From Bacillota bacterium (GTDB taxonomy: Bacteria > Bacillota > Clostridia > Acetivibrionales > DSM-1351): DNA of 7,387 bases. The notes beneath the pieces are model-generated. The model saw nothing but the letters and a program-made list of their open reading frames with translations. It was not told where the DNA came from and made no database searches. Both the position numbers and the translations under genes were made by a program. Positions 1 to 6,508 of this stretch are shown piece after piece (positions within the stretch are counted from its first letter, which is position 1; each line of letters opens with the position of its first letter). The stretch spans positions 1-7,387 of the forward strand of contig JAEZFR010000347.1 of assembly GCA_023417285.1 (NCBI GenBank), in the 5' to 3' direction.

Positions 1-246
1 ACTTATTTAGAGCTCAAGCTAGAGACAGGAAGGACTCATCAAATAAGGGTGCATTTGGCTTATATTAATCATCCTATAATTGGGGATGAGGTATATGGTC
101 GCAGAAAGCAACGCTTTAAAACGGATGGGCAGCTTTTGCACGCCATCAGATTGAGTTTTGACCATCCCATAACAGGTAAGCACATGAGCTTTGAGACAGC
201 TGTTCCTAAATATTTTGAAGATATTCTAAATGAGCTCAGAGGATAG
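1..246 (+). CDS. RluA/RluD-family 23S rRNA pseudouridine synthase, C-terminal fragment
   Basis: This is the last 81 codons of a gene whose 5' part lies outside the window. The frame is open from base 1 and stops with TAG at 244-246. The stretch ETGRTHQIRVHLAYINHPI (from residue 8) followed by GDEVYG is the conserved C-terminal motif of the RluA family. These cytoplasmic enzymes isomerise specific uridines in 23S rRNA (or tRNA) to pseudouridine. The downstream HAIRLSFDHPITGK segment, with the H-A-x-x-L-x-F-x-H-P pattern, is also typical. The catalytic Asp (GRLD-type motif) and any S4 domain would lie upstream and cannot be checked. Which paralogue this is (RluA, RluC or RluD type) cannot be settled from the fragment. 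An internal GTG at 49 is not a real start, because the conserved motif begins before it. Confidence 0.93.
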   Translation, partial: TYLELKLETGRTHQIRVHLAYINHPIIGDEVYGRRKQRFKTDGQLLHAIRLSFDHPITGKHMSFETAVPKYFEDILNELRG

Positions 247-255
247 ATAGAAGTG

Positions 256-300
256 AAAGCAAGATATATTAAAGCAAGATATATTAAAGCAAGATATATA
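256..300. repeat. three tandem copies of a 15-bp unit
   Basis: The unit AAAGCAAGATATATT occurs at 256-270 and 271-285, with a third copy at 286-300 that differs only in its last base. It starts ten bases after the pseudouridine synthase stop. The unit is five codons long. A GTG at 253 would open a 20-codon frame (253-315) reading three K-A-R-Y-I repeats, with AGAGG at 238-242 upstream. I regard translation as unlikely but not excluded. Confidence 0.9.
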
Positions 301-357
301 AAAAGCCTTTATTGATGAAGGCAGGGTGGTGTTCCTCAAAGATAACTATAAAACTAT

Positions 358-385
358 AACTACTCTGCTTGTTGTAGTTTTTATT
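358..385 (+). terminator. weak terminator-like hairpin after the pseudouridine synthase gene
   Basis: AACTAC at 358-363 pairs with GTAGTT at 374-379 around a ten-base loop, followed by TTTATT. The stem is only six base pairs and AT-rich, so termination would be leaky. It lies about 110 bases after the stop codon. No better terminator is visible for the upstream gene. Confidence 0.3.
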
Positions 386-404
386 GGCTGGGAGGTAAAA
401 GATA

Positions 405-482
405 TTGTGTAAAATGAGAATTGATTTAAGTGCTTTACTCTGTACAAGGTCTGATGAATGGACGAGACTTGTGCAGAGATAA
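405..482 (+). CDS. possible leader peptide ORF (25 codons) upstream of the MFS exporter
   Basis: A TTG at 405 (or an in-frame ATG at 414) opens a frame that ends with TAA at 480-482. From the TTG it encodes a 25-residue peptide beginning MCKMRIDLSALLCTRSDEWT. A GGAGG at 391-395 lies nine bases before the TTG, a good Shine-Dalgarno spacing for that start; from the ATG it is 18 bases away. The last part of the ORF forms the hairpin at 438-478, and its stop codon lies just past the right arm, so ribosomes translating it would melt the stem. Leader peptides with this geometry are known upstream of several antibiotic-resistance and efflux genes in Firmicutes. Here the role is inferred only from position and structure, and the peptide itself is not recognised. 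Confidence 0.35.
   Translation: MCKMRIDLSALLCTRSDEWTRLVQR
438..478 (+). promoter_or_regulatory. leader hairpin, 14-bp stem with one bulge
   Basis: Bases 438-452 pair with 465-478: eleven consecutive pairs (one of them G-U), a bulged G at 449, then three more pairs, closing a 12-base loop. No T-run follows, so this is not an intrinsic terminator. CTTTAC at 433-438 and again at 516-521 can each pair with GTAAAG at 486-491, so two alternative outer structures exist. This suggests a conformational switch in the exporter's 5' leader. Confidence 0.55.
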
Positions 483-592
483 TCTGTAAAGAATATTACT
501 ATTTTTGAAATGTTCCTTTACTTAAGAATTCGTCCGCATTGGATTTTGTACTTATAGTGTAGAAATTAAGAAACTATAGGGAGATAAATTCA

Positions 593-1867
593 ATGAAAAA
601 TAATTTTAATAGGTATATTGTACTTTGGCTTAGTCAGTCAGTATCCCAGTTGGGAAGTGCGATGACGGGTTTTGCTCTGATTTTATGGGCGTATTCACAC
701 GAAGGTTTAGCTAGTACAGTTTCGCTTATGTCCTTCTTTAATTATTTACCATATATCTTTGTAAGCCTTTTTGCTGGAACATTTGTGGATAATCACAAAA
801 AGAAGAATATTATGCTAGTATCAGATAGCATTGCAGCCGTTTGTTCAGTTATTATACTTGGATTGACAATAAGTAATGGTTTGCAAATATGGCATATTTA
901 CATAGTTAATTTTGTGATCGGTTTTATGAATGCTTTCCAATCACCAGCTTCGGCAGTTGCAACAGGAATAATTGTGACCAAAGATAAATTGGTACAGGTA
1001 AGTGGTATGAATTCATTTTCTAGTAATTTGATAATTGTACTGTCACCAGTTTTGGCAAGTTCTCTGTTTGCATTTGGTGGAATAAAACTCTTGTTGCTCA
1101 TTGACCTATTGAGTTTTATTATTGCATTTCTAGTGTTACTATTGATTATAAAAATTCCTGAGAATGAAATAAATAAAGCAAACCAGCAATCTATGTTTGC
1201 TGGTTGTGCTGAAGGATTTCGTTTTTTAAAGAAAAACAGAGGAATATTTGTAATTATCATTACAATGGCTTTACTGAATTTCTTTTCGAGATTGACTTAT
1301 GAGAACATATTATCTCCTATGATTCTTTCTAGGAGTGGAAATGATAGTATGGCATTAGGTATTGTAAATGCAGCAATGGGCATTGGTGGCATAGTGGGAG
1401 GTATCATTGTTGCTACTGGGAAATTTAAAAAGAGTATAAAAATGATTTATATATCAGCAATGCTATCCTTTCTATTGGGAGATGTGATGATGGGGATGGG
1501 CAGAAATGTTCTATTTTGGTCATTTGCAGCGGTAGCTGCAAGTTTGCCAATACCATTTATCAATGCAGGTCAAAATGTGATACTTTACCAGACTGTACCC
1601 GGGAACATTCAAGGAAGAATATTTGCTGTAAGGAATGCCCTTCAGTTTTCCACAATTCCATTGGGAATCTTGCTAGGTGGCTTTTTGGCAGATTATGTGT
1701 TTGAACCATTTATGAATACAGAAAGCAGCATTACGATAGTTTTGCATAGTTTGGTTGGAAGTGGGGCAGGAAGCGGAATGGCTGTTATGTTTATATGTAC
1801 TGGTATATTAGGAAGTTTATTTAGCTTGATATCATATAATCTGAAAGATATTAAATCGCTTAAATAA
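593..1867 (+). CDS. MFS transporter, DHA3/MefA-like drug or metabolite exporter
   Basis: This encodes a 424-aa polytopic membrane protein of normal length for the 12-helix major facilitator superfamily. The first helices (about residues 8-34 and 43-62) are followed by GTFVDNHKKKNIM (62-74), the motif A loop between helices 2 and 3. The second half carries PGNIQGRIFAVRNALQFS (336-353) and a G-rich helix, IPLGILLGGFLAD. This is the typical signature of the MFS_3 group, which includes MefA macrolide exporters and EntS-like siderophore exporters. Such proteins expel small molecules using the proton gradient. The substrate cannot be told from sequence. The ATG at 593 is supported by AGGGAG at 578-583 with nine-base spacing. 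The gene stands alone, with a structured 5' leader and a strong hairpin 60 bases after its stop. I saw no convincing promoter close to the start. Confidence 0.88.
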   Translation: MKNNFNRYIVLWLSQSVSQLGSAMTGFALILWAYSHEGLASTVSLMSFFNYLPYIFVSLFAGTFVDNHKKKNIMLVSDSIAAVCSVIILGLTISNGLQIWHIYIVNFVIGFMNAFQSPASAVATGIIVTKDKLVQVSGMNSFSSNLIIVLSPVLASSLFAFGGIKLLLLIDLLSFIIAFLVLLLIIKIPENEINKANQQSMFAGCAEGFRFLKKNRGIFVIIITMALLNFFSRLTYENILSPMILSRSGNDSMALGIVNAAMGIGGIVGGIIVATGKFKKSIKMIYISAMLSFLLGDVMMGMGRNVLFWSFAAVAASLPIPFINAGQNVILYQTVPGNIQGRIFAVRNALQFSTIPLGILLGGFLADYVFEPFMNTESSITIVLHSLVGSGAGSGMAVMFICTGILGSLFSLISYNLKDIKSLK

Positions 1868-1926
1868 GGGCTTAGGATGATATAGTTATTTTTTGGATAT
1901 TTCTGATTTTCAATCTACTTATCAAT

Positions 1927-2015
1927 AAAAAGAACTACCGTTTTGATGTGAACCCCTTCTTTTGTTATTCGAAGAGAAATCTGAGGGCTCATTTAAGAAC
2001 GGTAGTTCTTTTTTT
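1927..2015. terminator. bidirectional terminator-like hairpin with 16-bp arms and a 55-base loop
   Basis: Bases 1927-1942 are the exact reverse complement of 1998-2013. The core is AGAACTACCGTT / AACGGTAGTTCT flanked by A-run and T-run. It sits between the converging exporter and LCP genes and gives a T-tract in both reading directions, as expected of a shared terminator. The loop is unusually long and has its own partial pairing: TGA-x-CCC near 1947 with GGG-x-TCA near 1985, and CTTC with GAAG inside that. This would make one extended rod rather than an open loop. Confidence 0.8.
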
Positions 2016-2045
2016 AATTTTTACCTAAATAACTTTTTATGATGC

Positions 2046-3190
2046 TTACCCTTTAGCTGCTTGGTCCTTTACTGTATCCGATTCATCATTGGAAGGGTTC
2101 TTATGATGCTGTGATTCATATTTATTTAAGTCTTTGTAGCGTCTATCTTCAGTGGGCGTAAACTGCGAATTTGATGTTGTAAAGTAATCGAGAATTACTG
2201 CTTCCTTGATTCTTTCATCAGTGTTCGCATCAATGACGTTTTCATTATATATTAAGTAGTAAATGTCATTTATTGTTGCATCTGTACCATCAAGTCTATA
2301 GGAATTCAGCTTTCCACTTGAAAGCTTCAATATTCCGTTTGTAAGCTTAAGAGCTTCTGAGAGTGGCATGTTTGTAGTAATATTCTCAAACGCATAATTA
2401 ATAATTGATGAAAAGGAGGGTAGATATTGCAGCGTAGCTTTTTGGTTAATTACTTCCTTTAAAAACTTAATCTGCATTTGCGTTCTCTTTATGTCGGAAC
2501 CATCATAGAATTCACGTAACTCCTTGGTATATACCTCGAAGATTGTGGATGTCTGAATCTGAGAAGCTGCTCCGCCTTATCGCCATTCAAAAGCTGATAA
2601 CCCTTTTTAAGGTCAATATATAAATCCTGAGTAGGGTCACTATACTTGAGGTCGGCAGGAACATCAAAATTAACCCCACCTAGTAAATCGACTACCCCTT
2701 TTACAGTTGAGATATCCAGAACTACATAATAATTAATATTTATACCTGTAAGGTCACTGATAACCTGAGATGCATACTCTGCACCGTTAATCTCCTTCTG
2801 CTTGTCATCAACCTTGCTATCCTGTAGCCAGCCAACGGCATATGCTGCATTTACCTTTGGAATAGAGGTTCTGATATTGACCCTCGTATCTCTTGGAACT
2901 GTGAGAATACTAATAGAGTTATTCTGGGGATTATAGTTGGCAACCATTATTGCATCGGTGTTGCTGCCAGCCTTGTCCTTTACGAGCAGAAGAAAATTAA
3001 TGGGGTCTTTGGTAACAATACCGTCAAAAATACCAAAATTATTTGTTGTTGAACTACCACCAGAAGGATTTTTCGTATTAGAGGTTAATGCAGTAGCAGA
3101 ATTTATATATATCAAAATAGCGATTCCGGCAATAAACAGTATGCAACTATTAAATATTACAGCTAAAAAGGCAACTTTTCTTGAATTCAT
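2046..3190 (-). pseudogene. LCP (LytR-CpsA-Psr) family protein gene, interrupted by an apparent one-base frameshift
   Basis: LCP enzymes are membrane-anchored phosphotransferases that attach teichoic acids or capsule-type polymers to peptidoglycan. The gene starts at ATG 3188-3190 with AGAGGA eight bases upstream. Residues 7-29 form an N-terminal membrane anchor, followed by a Ser/Thr/Gly-rich linker. The LCP domain shows FLLLVKDK (Asp72), TDAIMV (Asp79), TVPRDTRV (Arg100), GGVNFDVP (171-178) and LNGDKAEQLLRFRH (201-214). After that the frame becomes unrelated and stops at 2489-2491. The rest of the domain continues in the -1 frame, with YDGSDIKRTQMQIKFLKEV and a charged C-terminal tail, ending with TAA at 2046-2048. 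The total span, 1145 bases, is one short of 382 codons. Adding one base near 2540 would join the halves into about 381 aa. The break separates the catalytic Arg motifs, so neither piece should be active alone. A sequencing error is possible. Confidence 0.85.
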
Positions 3191-3262
3191 ATTTGTAATC
3201 CTCTGTATTTTATGTAAAATCGTATAAAAATTTGCTAAGCGATTATTCTAATAAATCATAAC

Positions 3263-3291
3263 ATATTATTAGGATAGTTAAAACCTTTCAA
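3263..3291 (-). promoter_or_regulatory. predicted sigma-A-type promoter of the LCP gene
   Basis: Reading the minus strand, TTGAAA (3286-3291) is followed after exactly 17 bases by TAATAT (3263-3268). This predicts a transcript starting near 3256 with a leader of about 65 bases. A 7-bp inverted repeat, CTAATAA (3248-3254) and TTATTAG (3266-3272), covers the -10 box and start region and could be an operator. In such AT-rich DNA it may also be chance. Confidence 0.5.
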
Positions 3292-3349
3292 ATAAGAAAT
3301 TTATATGAATTTTTTGTAACAGTAAAGTACATACAGGTGTTTTTTTTAA

Positions 3350-3378
3350 TTGTAGTAGTTGTAAAATCATAATATAAT
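3350..3378 (+). promoter_or_regulatory. predicted promoter of the LuxR-family regulator
   Basis: A perfect TATAAT at 3373-3378 is preceded, after 17 bases, by TTGTAG at 3350-3355. The -35 matches TTGACA only at its first three bases, so an activator may be needed. The transcript would start near 3385, about 48 bases before the ATG. A 9-base direct repeat, TGTAAAATC, overlaps this promoter (3360-3368) and occurs again near the LCP start (3213-3221). Confidence 0.55.
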
Positions 3379-3432
3379 TAAAACTGCAAACATAAGGTAA
3401 AACATTCCAAATTTGTAAAAGAGGTAAGCAAT

Positions 3433-5919
3433 ATGATAAAAAGTAACTATAGAACAGATTATTTTTTTCCAAAGAGACTCACGCAACAACTATCACAGAT
3501 TCAAAATTATCCACTTACAGTAGTTGAAGCTCCATCTGGTTTTGGGAAGACAACTGCTGTGAGTGAATATCTAAAGCAAAGTATTCCTGAGAAGACCGAG
3601 GTATATTGGTATACATGCCTCGGAGAACCTTTACATACTGCATGGAATAGAATATGTGAAATAATATCTCCCATAGATAATATAGTAATTCAAGAAATTA
3701 ATAATCAAGGTGTACCAAATAAAGACTCCATTTTTGATTTATTAGGACTTATACGTCAAATAAATTGTAGAGAACAAACAATTCTTGTAGTGGACAATTA
3801 TCAGTTTATTCAAAATGATAATCTTGATACATTTTTTAATGCCTTGTCTCTTTATATAAGCACCAACTTTCACATTGTTTTGATCACTCAACCTATTGCT
3901 AAGAGAACTGTCTTGGTAAATAACATAAAGAAGCTTGTTATAGATCGCTCGCATTTTTTCTTTTCAAAAGGAGATATTGATATTTATTTTAGACAATCAG
4001 GATTACGTTTGTCTGCTGAAGAATTAGACAAGATATGGCAGTGCACTGAAGGCTGGATTGCAGCCATATGCCTGCAGAAAATTAATTATGCTGAAAAAGA
4101 AATGTTTATTAATACAAGCTCAGGAATAGATGGATTGCTGAAAACCTCTATTTTGAACAGACTGGGCCAAAAGGAACAAGAGTTTCTGACATCACTTTCT
4201 ATATTTAATAGTTTTACCCTTAGTCAGGCAATGGTAATGCTAGATACCGATGTGTTACCTGATTATGCATATTCACTTCTTGAGGAAAATGATTTTATTC
4301 GATTTGATAATATTTCGCAGTCATATTTTATCCATAGCCTTTTGCGTGAGTATTTGCTAAAACGTTTGGAGCAGTTGAAGAATACTCAATTTGGTAAGAC
4401 TGCTTATTATTTGGCAGGCAATGCTTTTAAGTTGGTTGGACAAAACTACAGAGCAGCAATATGCTTTTATGAGATATCTGATTTTGACAGGTTGCTTTCA
4501 TTGCCACTTATGAGCAATGAATTAGATGAATGGGTAGGCTTAGGTAGTGAATCATTAATTGCAAATATTATTAATAATTGTCCTAAAGATACTTTATGCA
4601 GATACCCAAAAACACTACTTGTTTTTGCACTTGAATTAGTTACCTTAGGTAAATATGAGTTGTTTGGAGAAGTGTGTAATTTGATTCAGAATAGTTTTGA
4701 AACTAATACTATGCTATCATCGGAAGAGATGGCATGGCTGTCTGGAGAGTTTTCACTTGTGATGTCTTTTACTAAGTTTAATAATATTGAGCTAATGAGT
4801 GAAGAACATATGAGAGCGTATGATATGATAAAGGGCAGTTCAAAATTATTTGCTTTCGGGGATTGTTGGTCAATGGATTCGCCATCAGTACTGTACCTTT
4901 TTTGGAGTGAGAGCGGAGCCTTACATAAAGAAATTGAAAGCCTTGATATGTGTATGCCGCTTTATTATAAGTTAGTAAACGGACATGGAATGGGAGCAGA
5001 GTTTGTCATGCGGGCCGAAGCGATGTTGTTAGCGGGAGATGACATGGGAGCTGAGGAGCTTTGCCACAAGGCATTATATTTAGCAGAACAAAAAGAACAG
5101 GGTAGTATCTGTTTTTGTGCAGAACTGTGCTTACTGAGGATTTCGGTTTTACGCGGAGACGCTGATTTATTTAGAATCACTATGGAACATATCCAAAAGC
5201 GCTCCTTAGCTGGTTCAAATTACCGTTCGCAATATACGAAAGCATTAATTAGGGGGACACTATCGCTACAGATTGATAATGAAGATGACCTAGCAAGCTG
5301 GTTGTTAGATCCCAAAGAAATTGAAAGGGTATTGTATGATGCCGCTATACCATATGGACAGATGATTTATGTGGGAAGCTTAATTGCTAAAAAAGAGTAT
5401 AGCAAAGTTATTGGGATATCGGATATTTTGATTGAGAGAGCTGAAAACCAGGGCTTCTTGCTTACTAAGATTTACTTGCTGATATATCTTTCCATAGCTT
5501 ATCTAAGTACAAGTCAAAAAAATAAAGCAGTTGAACAATTAGAAAAAGCCTTACAACTAGCATTGCCGGACAAGGTATACCTCCCCTTTGCGGAAAATGC
5601 ACATTTGTTAGCTGATATGCTTGGTTTGTATAAATCAAAAGCAGGACTTCAGAGCTCAGCGATAGACATTATATTAAAATTAGCTGATAGGCTAAGAAAA
5701 GGGAAAAATATACTAAATGAAGATATGAAGGACAGAGAATTACTCTTTACACAACGAGAAAAAGAGATTGCAATCCTCGCAAGAGAAGGAAAGACAAATA
5801 AGGAAATAGGTGCATTACTATATATATCTCCTGAAACTGTCAAAATGACTTTGAAAAAGGTATTTCAAAAGTCTAATATACGCTCAAGAGCACAGCTAGA
5901 GACTATACATATTAAATAA
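3433..5919 (+). CDS. LuxR-family transcriptional regulator with N-terminal STAND ATPase (MalT/LAL type)
   Basis: This encodes an 828-aa protein, within the usual 800-950 aa of MalT-like regulators. Domain order: a P-loop ATPase with Walker A APSGFGKTT (33-41) and Walker B ILVVDN (117-122); a strand ending ITQP (151-154) in the sensor region; a winged-helix part ending near IHSLLREYLLKRL (300-312), which is typical of the family; a long helical, probably TPR-like sensor region (about 330-740); and a C-terminal LuxR helix-turn-helix (770-825) containing FTQREKEIAILAREGKTNKE. In this family an inducer binds the helical region, ATP drives oligomerisation, and the protein usually activates transcription. 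The inducer here is unknown. The ATG at 3433 has AGAGGT at 3420-3425. The gene is divergent from the LCP gene, which is a likely target. No Walker or HTH residue appears to be lost. Confidence 0.93.
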   Translation: MIKSNYRTDYFFPKRLTQQLSQIQNYPLTVVEAPSGFGKTTAVSEYLKQSIPEKTEVYWYTCLGEPLHTAWNRICEIISPIDNIVIQEINNQGVPNKDSIFDLLGLIRQINCREQTILVVDNYQFIQNDNLDTFFNALSLYISTNFHIVLITQPIAKRTVLVNNIKKLVIDRSHFFFSKGDIDIYFRQSGLRLSAEELDKIWQCTEGWIAAICLQKINYAEKEMFINTSSGIDGLLKTSILNRLGQKEQEFLTSLSIFNSFTLSQAMVMLDTDVLPDYAYSLLEENDFIRFDNISQSYFIHSLLREYLLKRLEQLKNTQFGKTAYYLAGNAFKLVGQNYRAAICFYEISDFDRLLSLPLMSNELDEWVGLGSESLIANIINNCPKDTLCRYPKTLLVFALELVTLGKYELFGEVCNLIQNSFETNTMLSSEEMAWLSGEFSLVMSFTKFNNIELMSEEHMRAYDMIKGSSKLFAFGDCWSMDSPSVLYLFWSESGALHKEIESLDMCMPLYYKLVNGHGMGAEFVMRAEAMLLAGDDMGAEELCHKALYLAEQKEQGSICFCAELCLLRISVLRGDADLFRITMEHIQKRSLAGSNYRSQYTKALIRGTLSLQIDNEDDLASWLLDPKEIERVLYDAAIPYGQMIYVGSLIAKKEYSKVIGISDILIERAENQGFLLTKIYLLIYLSIAYLSTSQKNKAVEQLEKALQLALPDKVYLPFAENAHLLADMLGLYKSKAGLQSSAIDIILKLADRLRKGKNILNEDMKDRELLFTQREKEIAILAREGKTNKEIGALLYISPETVKMTLKKVFQKSNIRSRAQLETIHIK

Positions 5920-6039
5920 TTACAATATGTTATTAAGTAGTTGTTTAACTTAACTAGCAACTTAATATATTAAATAATTACTATATGTTATTGAGAAGTT
6001 GTTTAACTTAACTAGCAACTTAATATATTAATTATTTAC
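5909..6039. repeat. 58-bp tandem repeat, 2.3 copies, overlapping the regulator's stop codon
   Basis: Copy 1 is 5909-5966 and copy 2 is 5967-6024. They differ at three positions only (5924/5982, 5935/5993, 5938/5996). A third, partial copy (6025-6039) matches at 13 of 15 bases. Copy 1 contains the last two sense codons and the TAA stop of the LuxR gene, so the unit was probably duplicated from the gene end. Each full copy has a small hairpin: AGTTG 5939-5943 with CAACT 5958-5962, and AAGTTG 5996-6001 with CAACTT 6016-6021. Confidence 0.93.
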
Positions 6040-6063
6040 CTGATGGGTAATAGGTTTATAAAT

Positions 6064-6097
6064 AAATCCACCATATACTTACTTATGGTGGATTTTT
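6064..6097 (+). terminator. intrinsic terminator of the LuxR-family gene
   Basis: AAATCCACCATA (6064-6075) pairs perfectly with TATGGTGGATTT (6084-6095) around an eight-base loop, and the T-run continues to 6097. The centre of the stem is GC-rich. It ends the regulator transcript about 145 bases after the stop codon, beyond the tandem repeat. A small separate hairpin, TTACC-TGATG-GGTAA (6036-6050), precedes it. In the remaining bases up to the next gene I see no convincing promoter or RNA element. Confidence 0.88.
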
Positions 6098-6190
6098 CTG
6101 TGCAATTATTTGCGAGGAAGAATGGTTGTAATAAATACATGACATACAAAAATAAACAAAACAGATTTCTTGTAATTAGGAGGCTTTAGA

Positions 6191-6469
6191 ATGGGTTTAC
6201 CTAGATATTTTAATAGAAATATTTTTAGAAATGTAAAGGCGATGGATGACTACATACTGGAGATTGATATGGAGACAGATACTGTAATTTACCTGGACTT
6301 TAAAAGCAGGCTTCGCTCAGTACGCTACACACTGCTGCAAGATATCAATGTTTTTAGGAGTGTACATACAGATGGCGATATTATAGCCTTTGGCATTGAT
6401 CCAAAAAACCTTGTAACAATCACAGCAGATGATTTTATAGACCTAATAATGATTGATAGAACGAGATAG
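6191..6469 (+). CDS. DUF2442-like small protein
   Basis: This is a 92-aa protein with no signal peptide or membrane segment. The start is strongly supported by AGGAGG at 6178-6183, seven bases before the ATG. From residue 15 the pattern VKAMDDYILEIDMETDTV, then LDFKSRLRSVRYTLLQD, then VFRSVHTDGDIIAFGIDP resembles DUF2442. That is a small mixed alpha/beta family (about 80 aa) whose members read roughly V-x-x-x-x-x-Y-x-L-x-V-x-F-x-D-G, D-L, F-x-x-L-x-D and F. The biochemical role of DUF2442 is not established. Some members lie beside DUF4160 genes, but none is visible here. The next gene starts 39 bases downstream with no terminator between them, so co-transcription is likely. The family call is from pattern memory and is moderately sure. 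Confidence 0.7.
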   Translation: MGLPRYFNRNIFRNVKAMDDYILEIDMETDTVIYLDFKSRLRSVRYTLLQDINVFRSVHTDGDIIAFGIDPKNLVTITADDFIDLIMIDRTR

Positions 6470-6508
6470 ATAGCTAAAAAGTTTTTATGTAAAAGAGAGG
6501 TAAAAATT

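Larger units (their letters stand above)
247..592. other. 346-base non-genic stretch before the MFS exporter
   Basis: It holds the 15-bp repeat, a weak terminator-like hairpin, the possible leader ORF and its hairpin, and the exporter's ribosome binding site AGGGAG (578-583). TATAGT at 553-558 resembles a -10 box but has no acceptable -35 upstream, so I do not call a promoter there. One further frame (302-412) is open and ends in a hydrophobic stretch, TTLLVVVFIGWEV. It lacks a good start signal and may be a degraded gene remnant. Confidence 0.6.

Noticed and set aside
323..335. AGGGTGG resembling the T-box antiterminator core (AGGGTGGNACCGCG).
   Set aside because: The following bases, TGTTCC, do not fit ACCGCG. 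No matching terminator arm or specifier stem is seen, and an MFS exporter is not a usual T-box target.
302..412. Open frame ending in a hydrophobic stretch (TTLLVVVFIGWEV).
   Set aside because: It has no convincing start codon or ribosome binding site and overlaps the weak hairpin. It is at best a gene remnant, so it is mentioned only under the intergenic entry.
898..1260. Minus-strand ORF of 120 codons inside the exporter gene.
   Set aside because: It lies wholly opposite a well-supported transporter, has no recognisable domain and no upstream ribosome binding signal, so it is a shadow frame.
2046..2477. A separate 143-aa gene starting at the internal ATG on the minus strand.
   Set aside because: Its sequence is the C-terminal third of the LCP protein, the homology continues upstream of the ATG in the same frame (KRTQ before it), and no good ribosome binding site precedes it.
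5909..6039. CRISPR array or attachment sites.
   Set aside because: The copies are directly adjacent with no unique spacers, the unit is 58 bp, and no cas or integrase gene is present.
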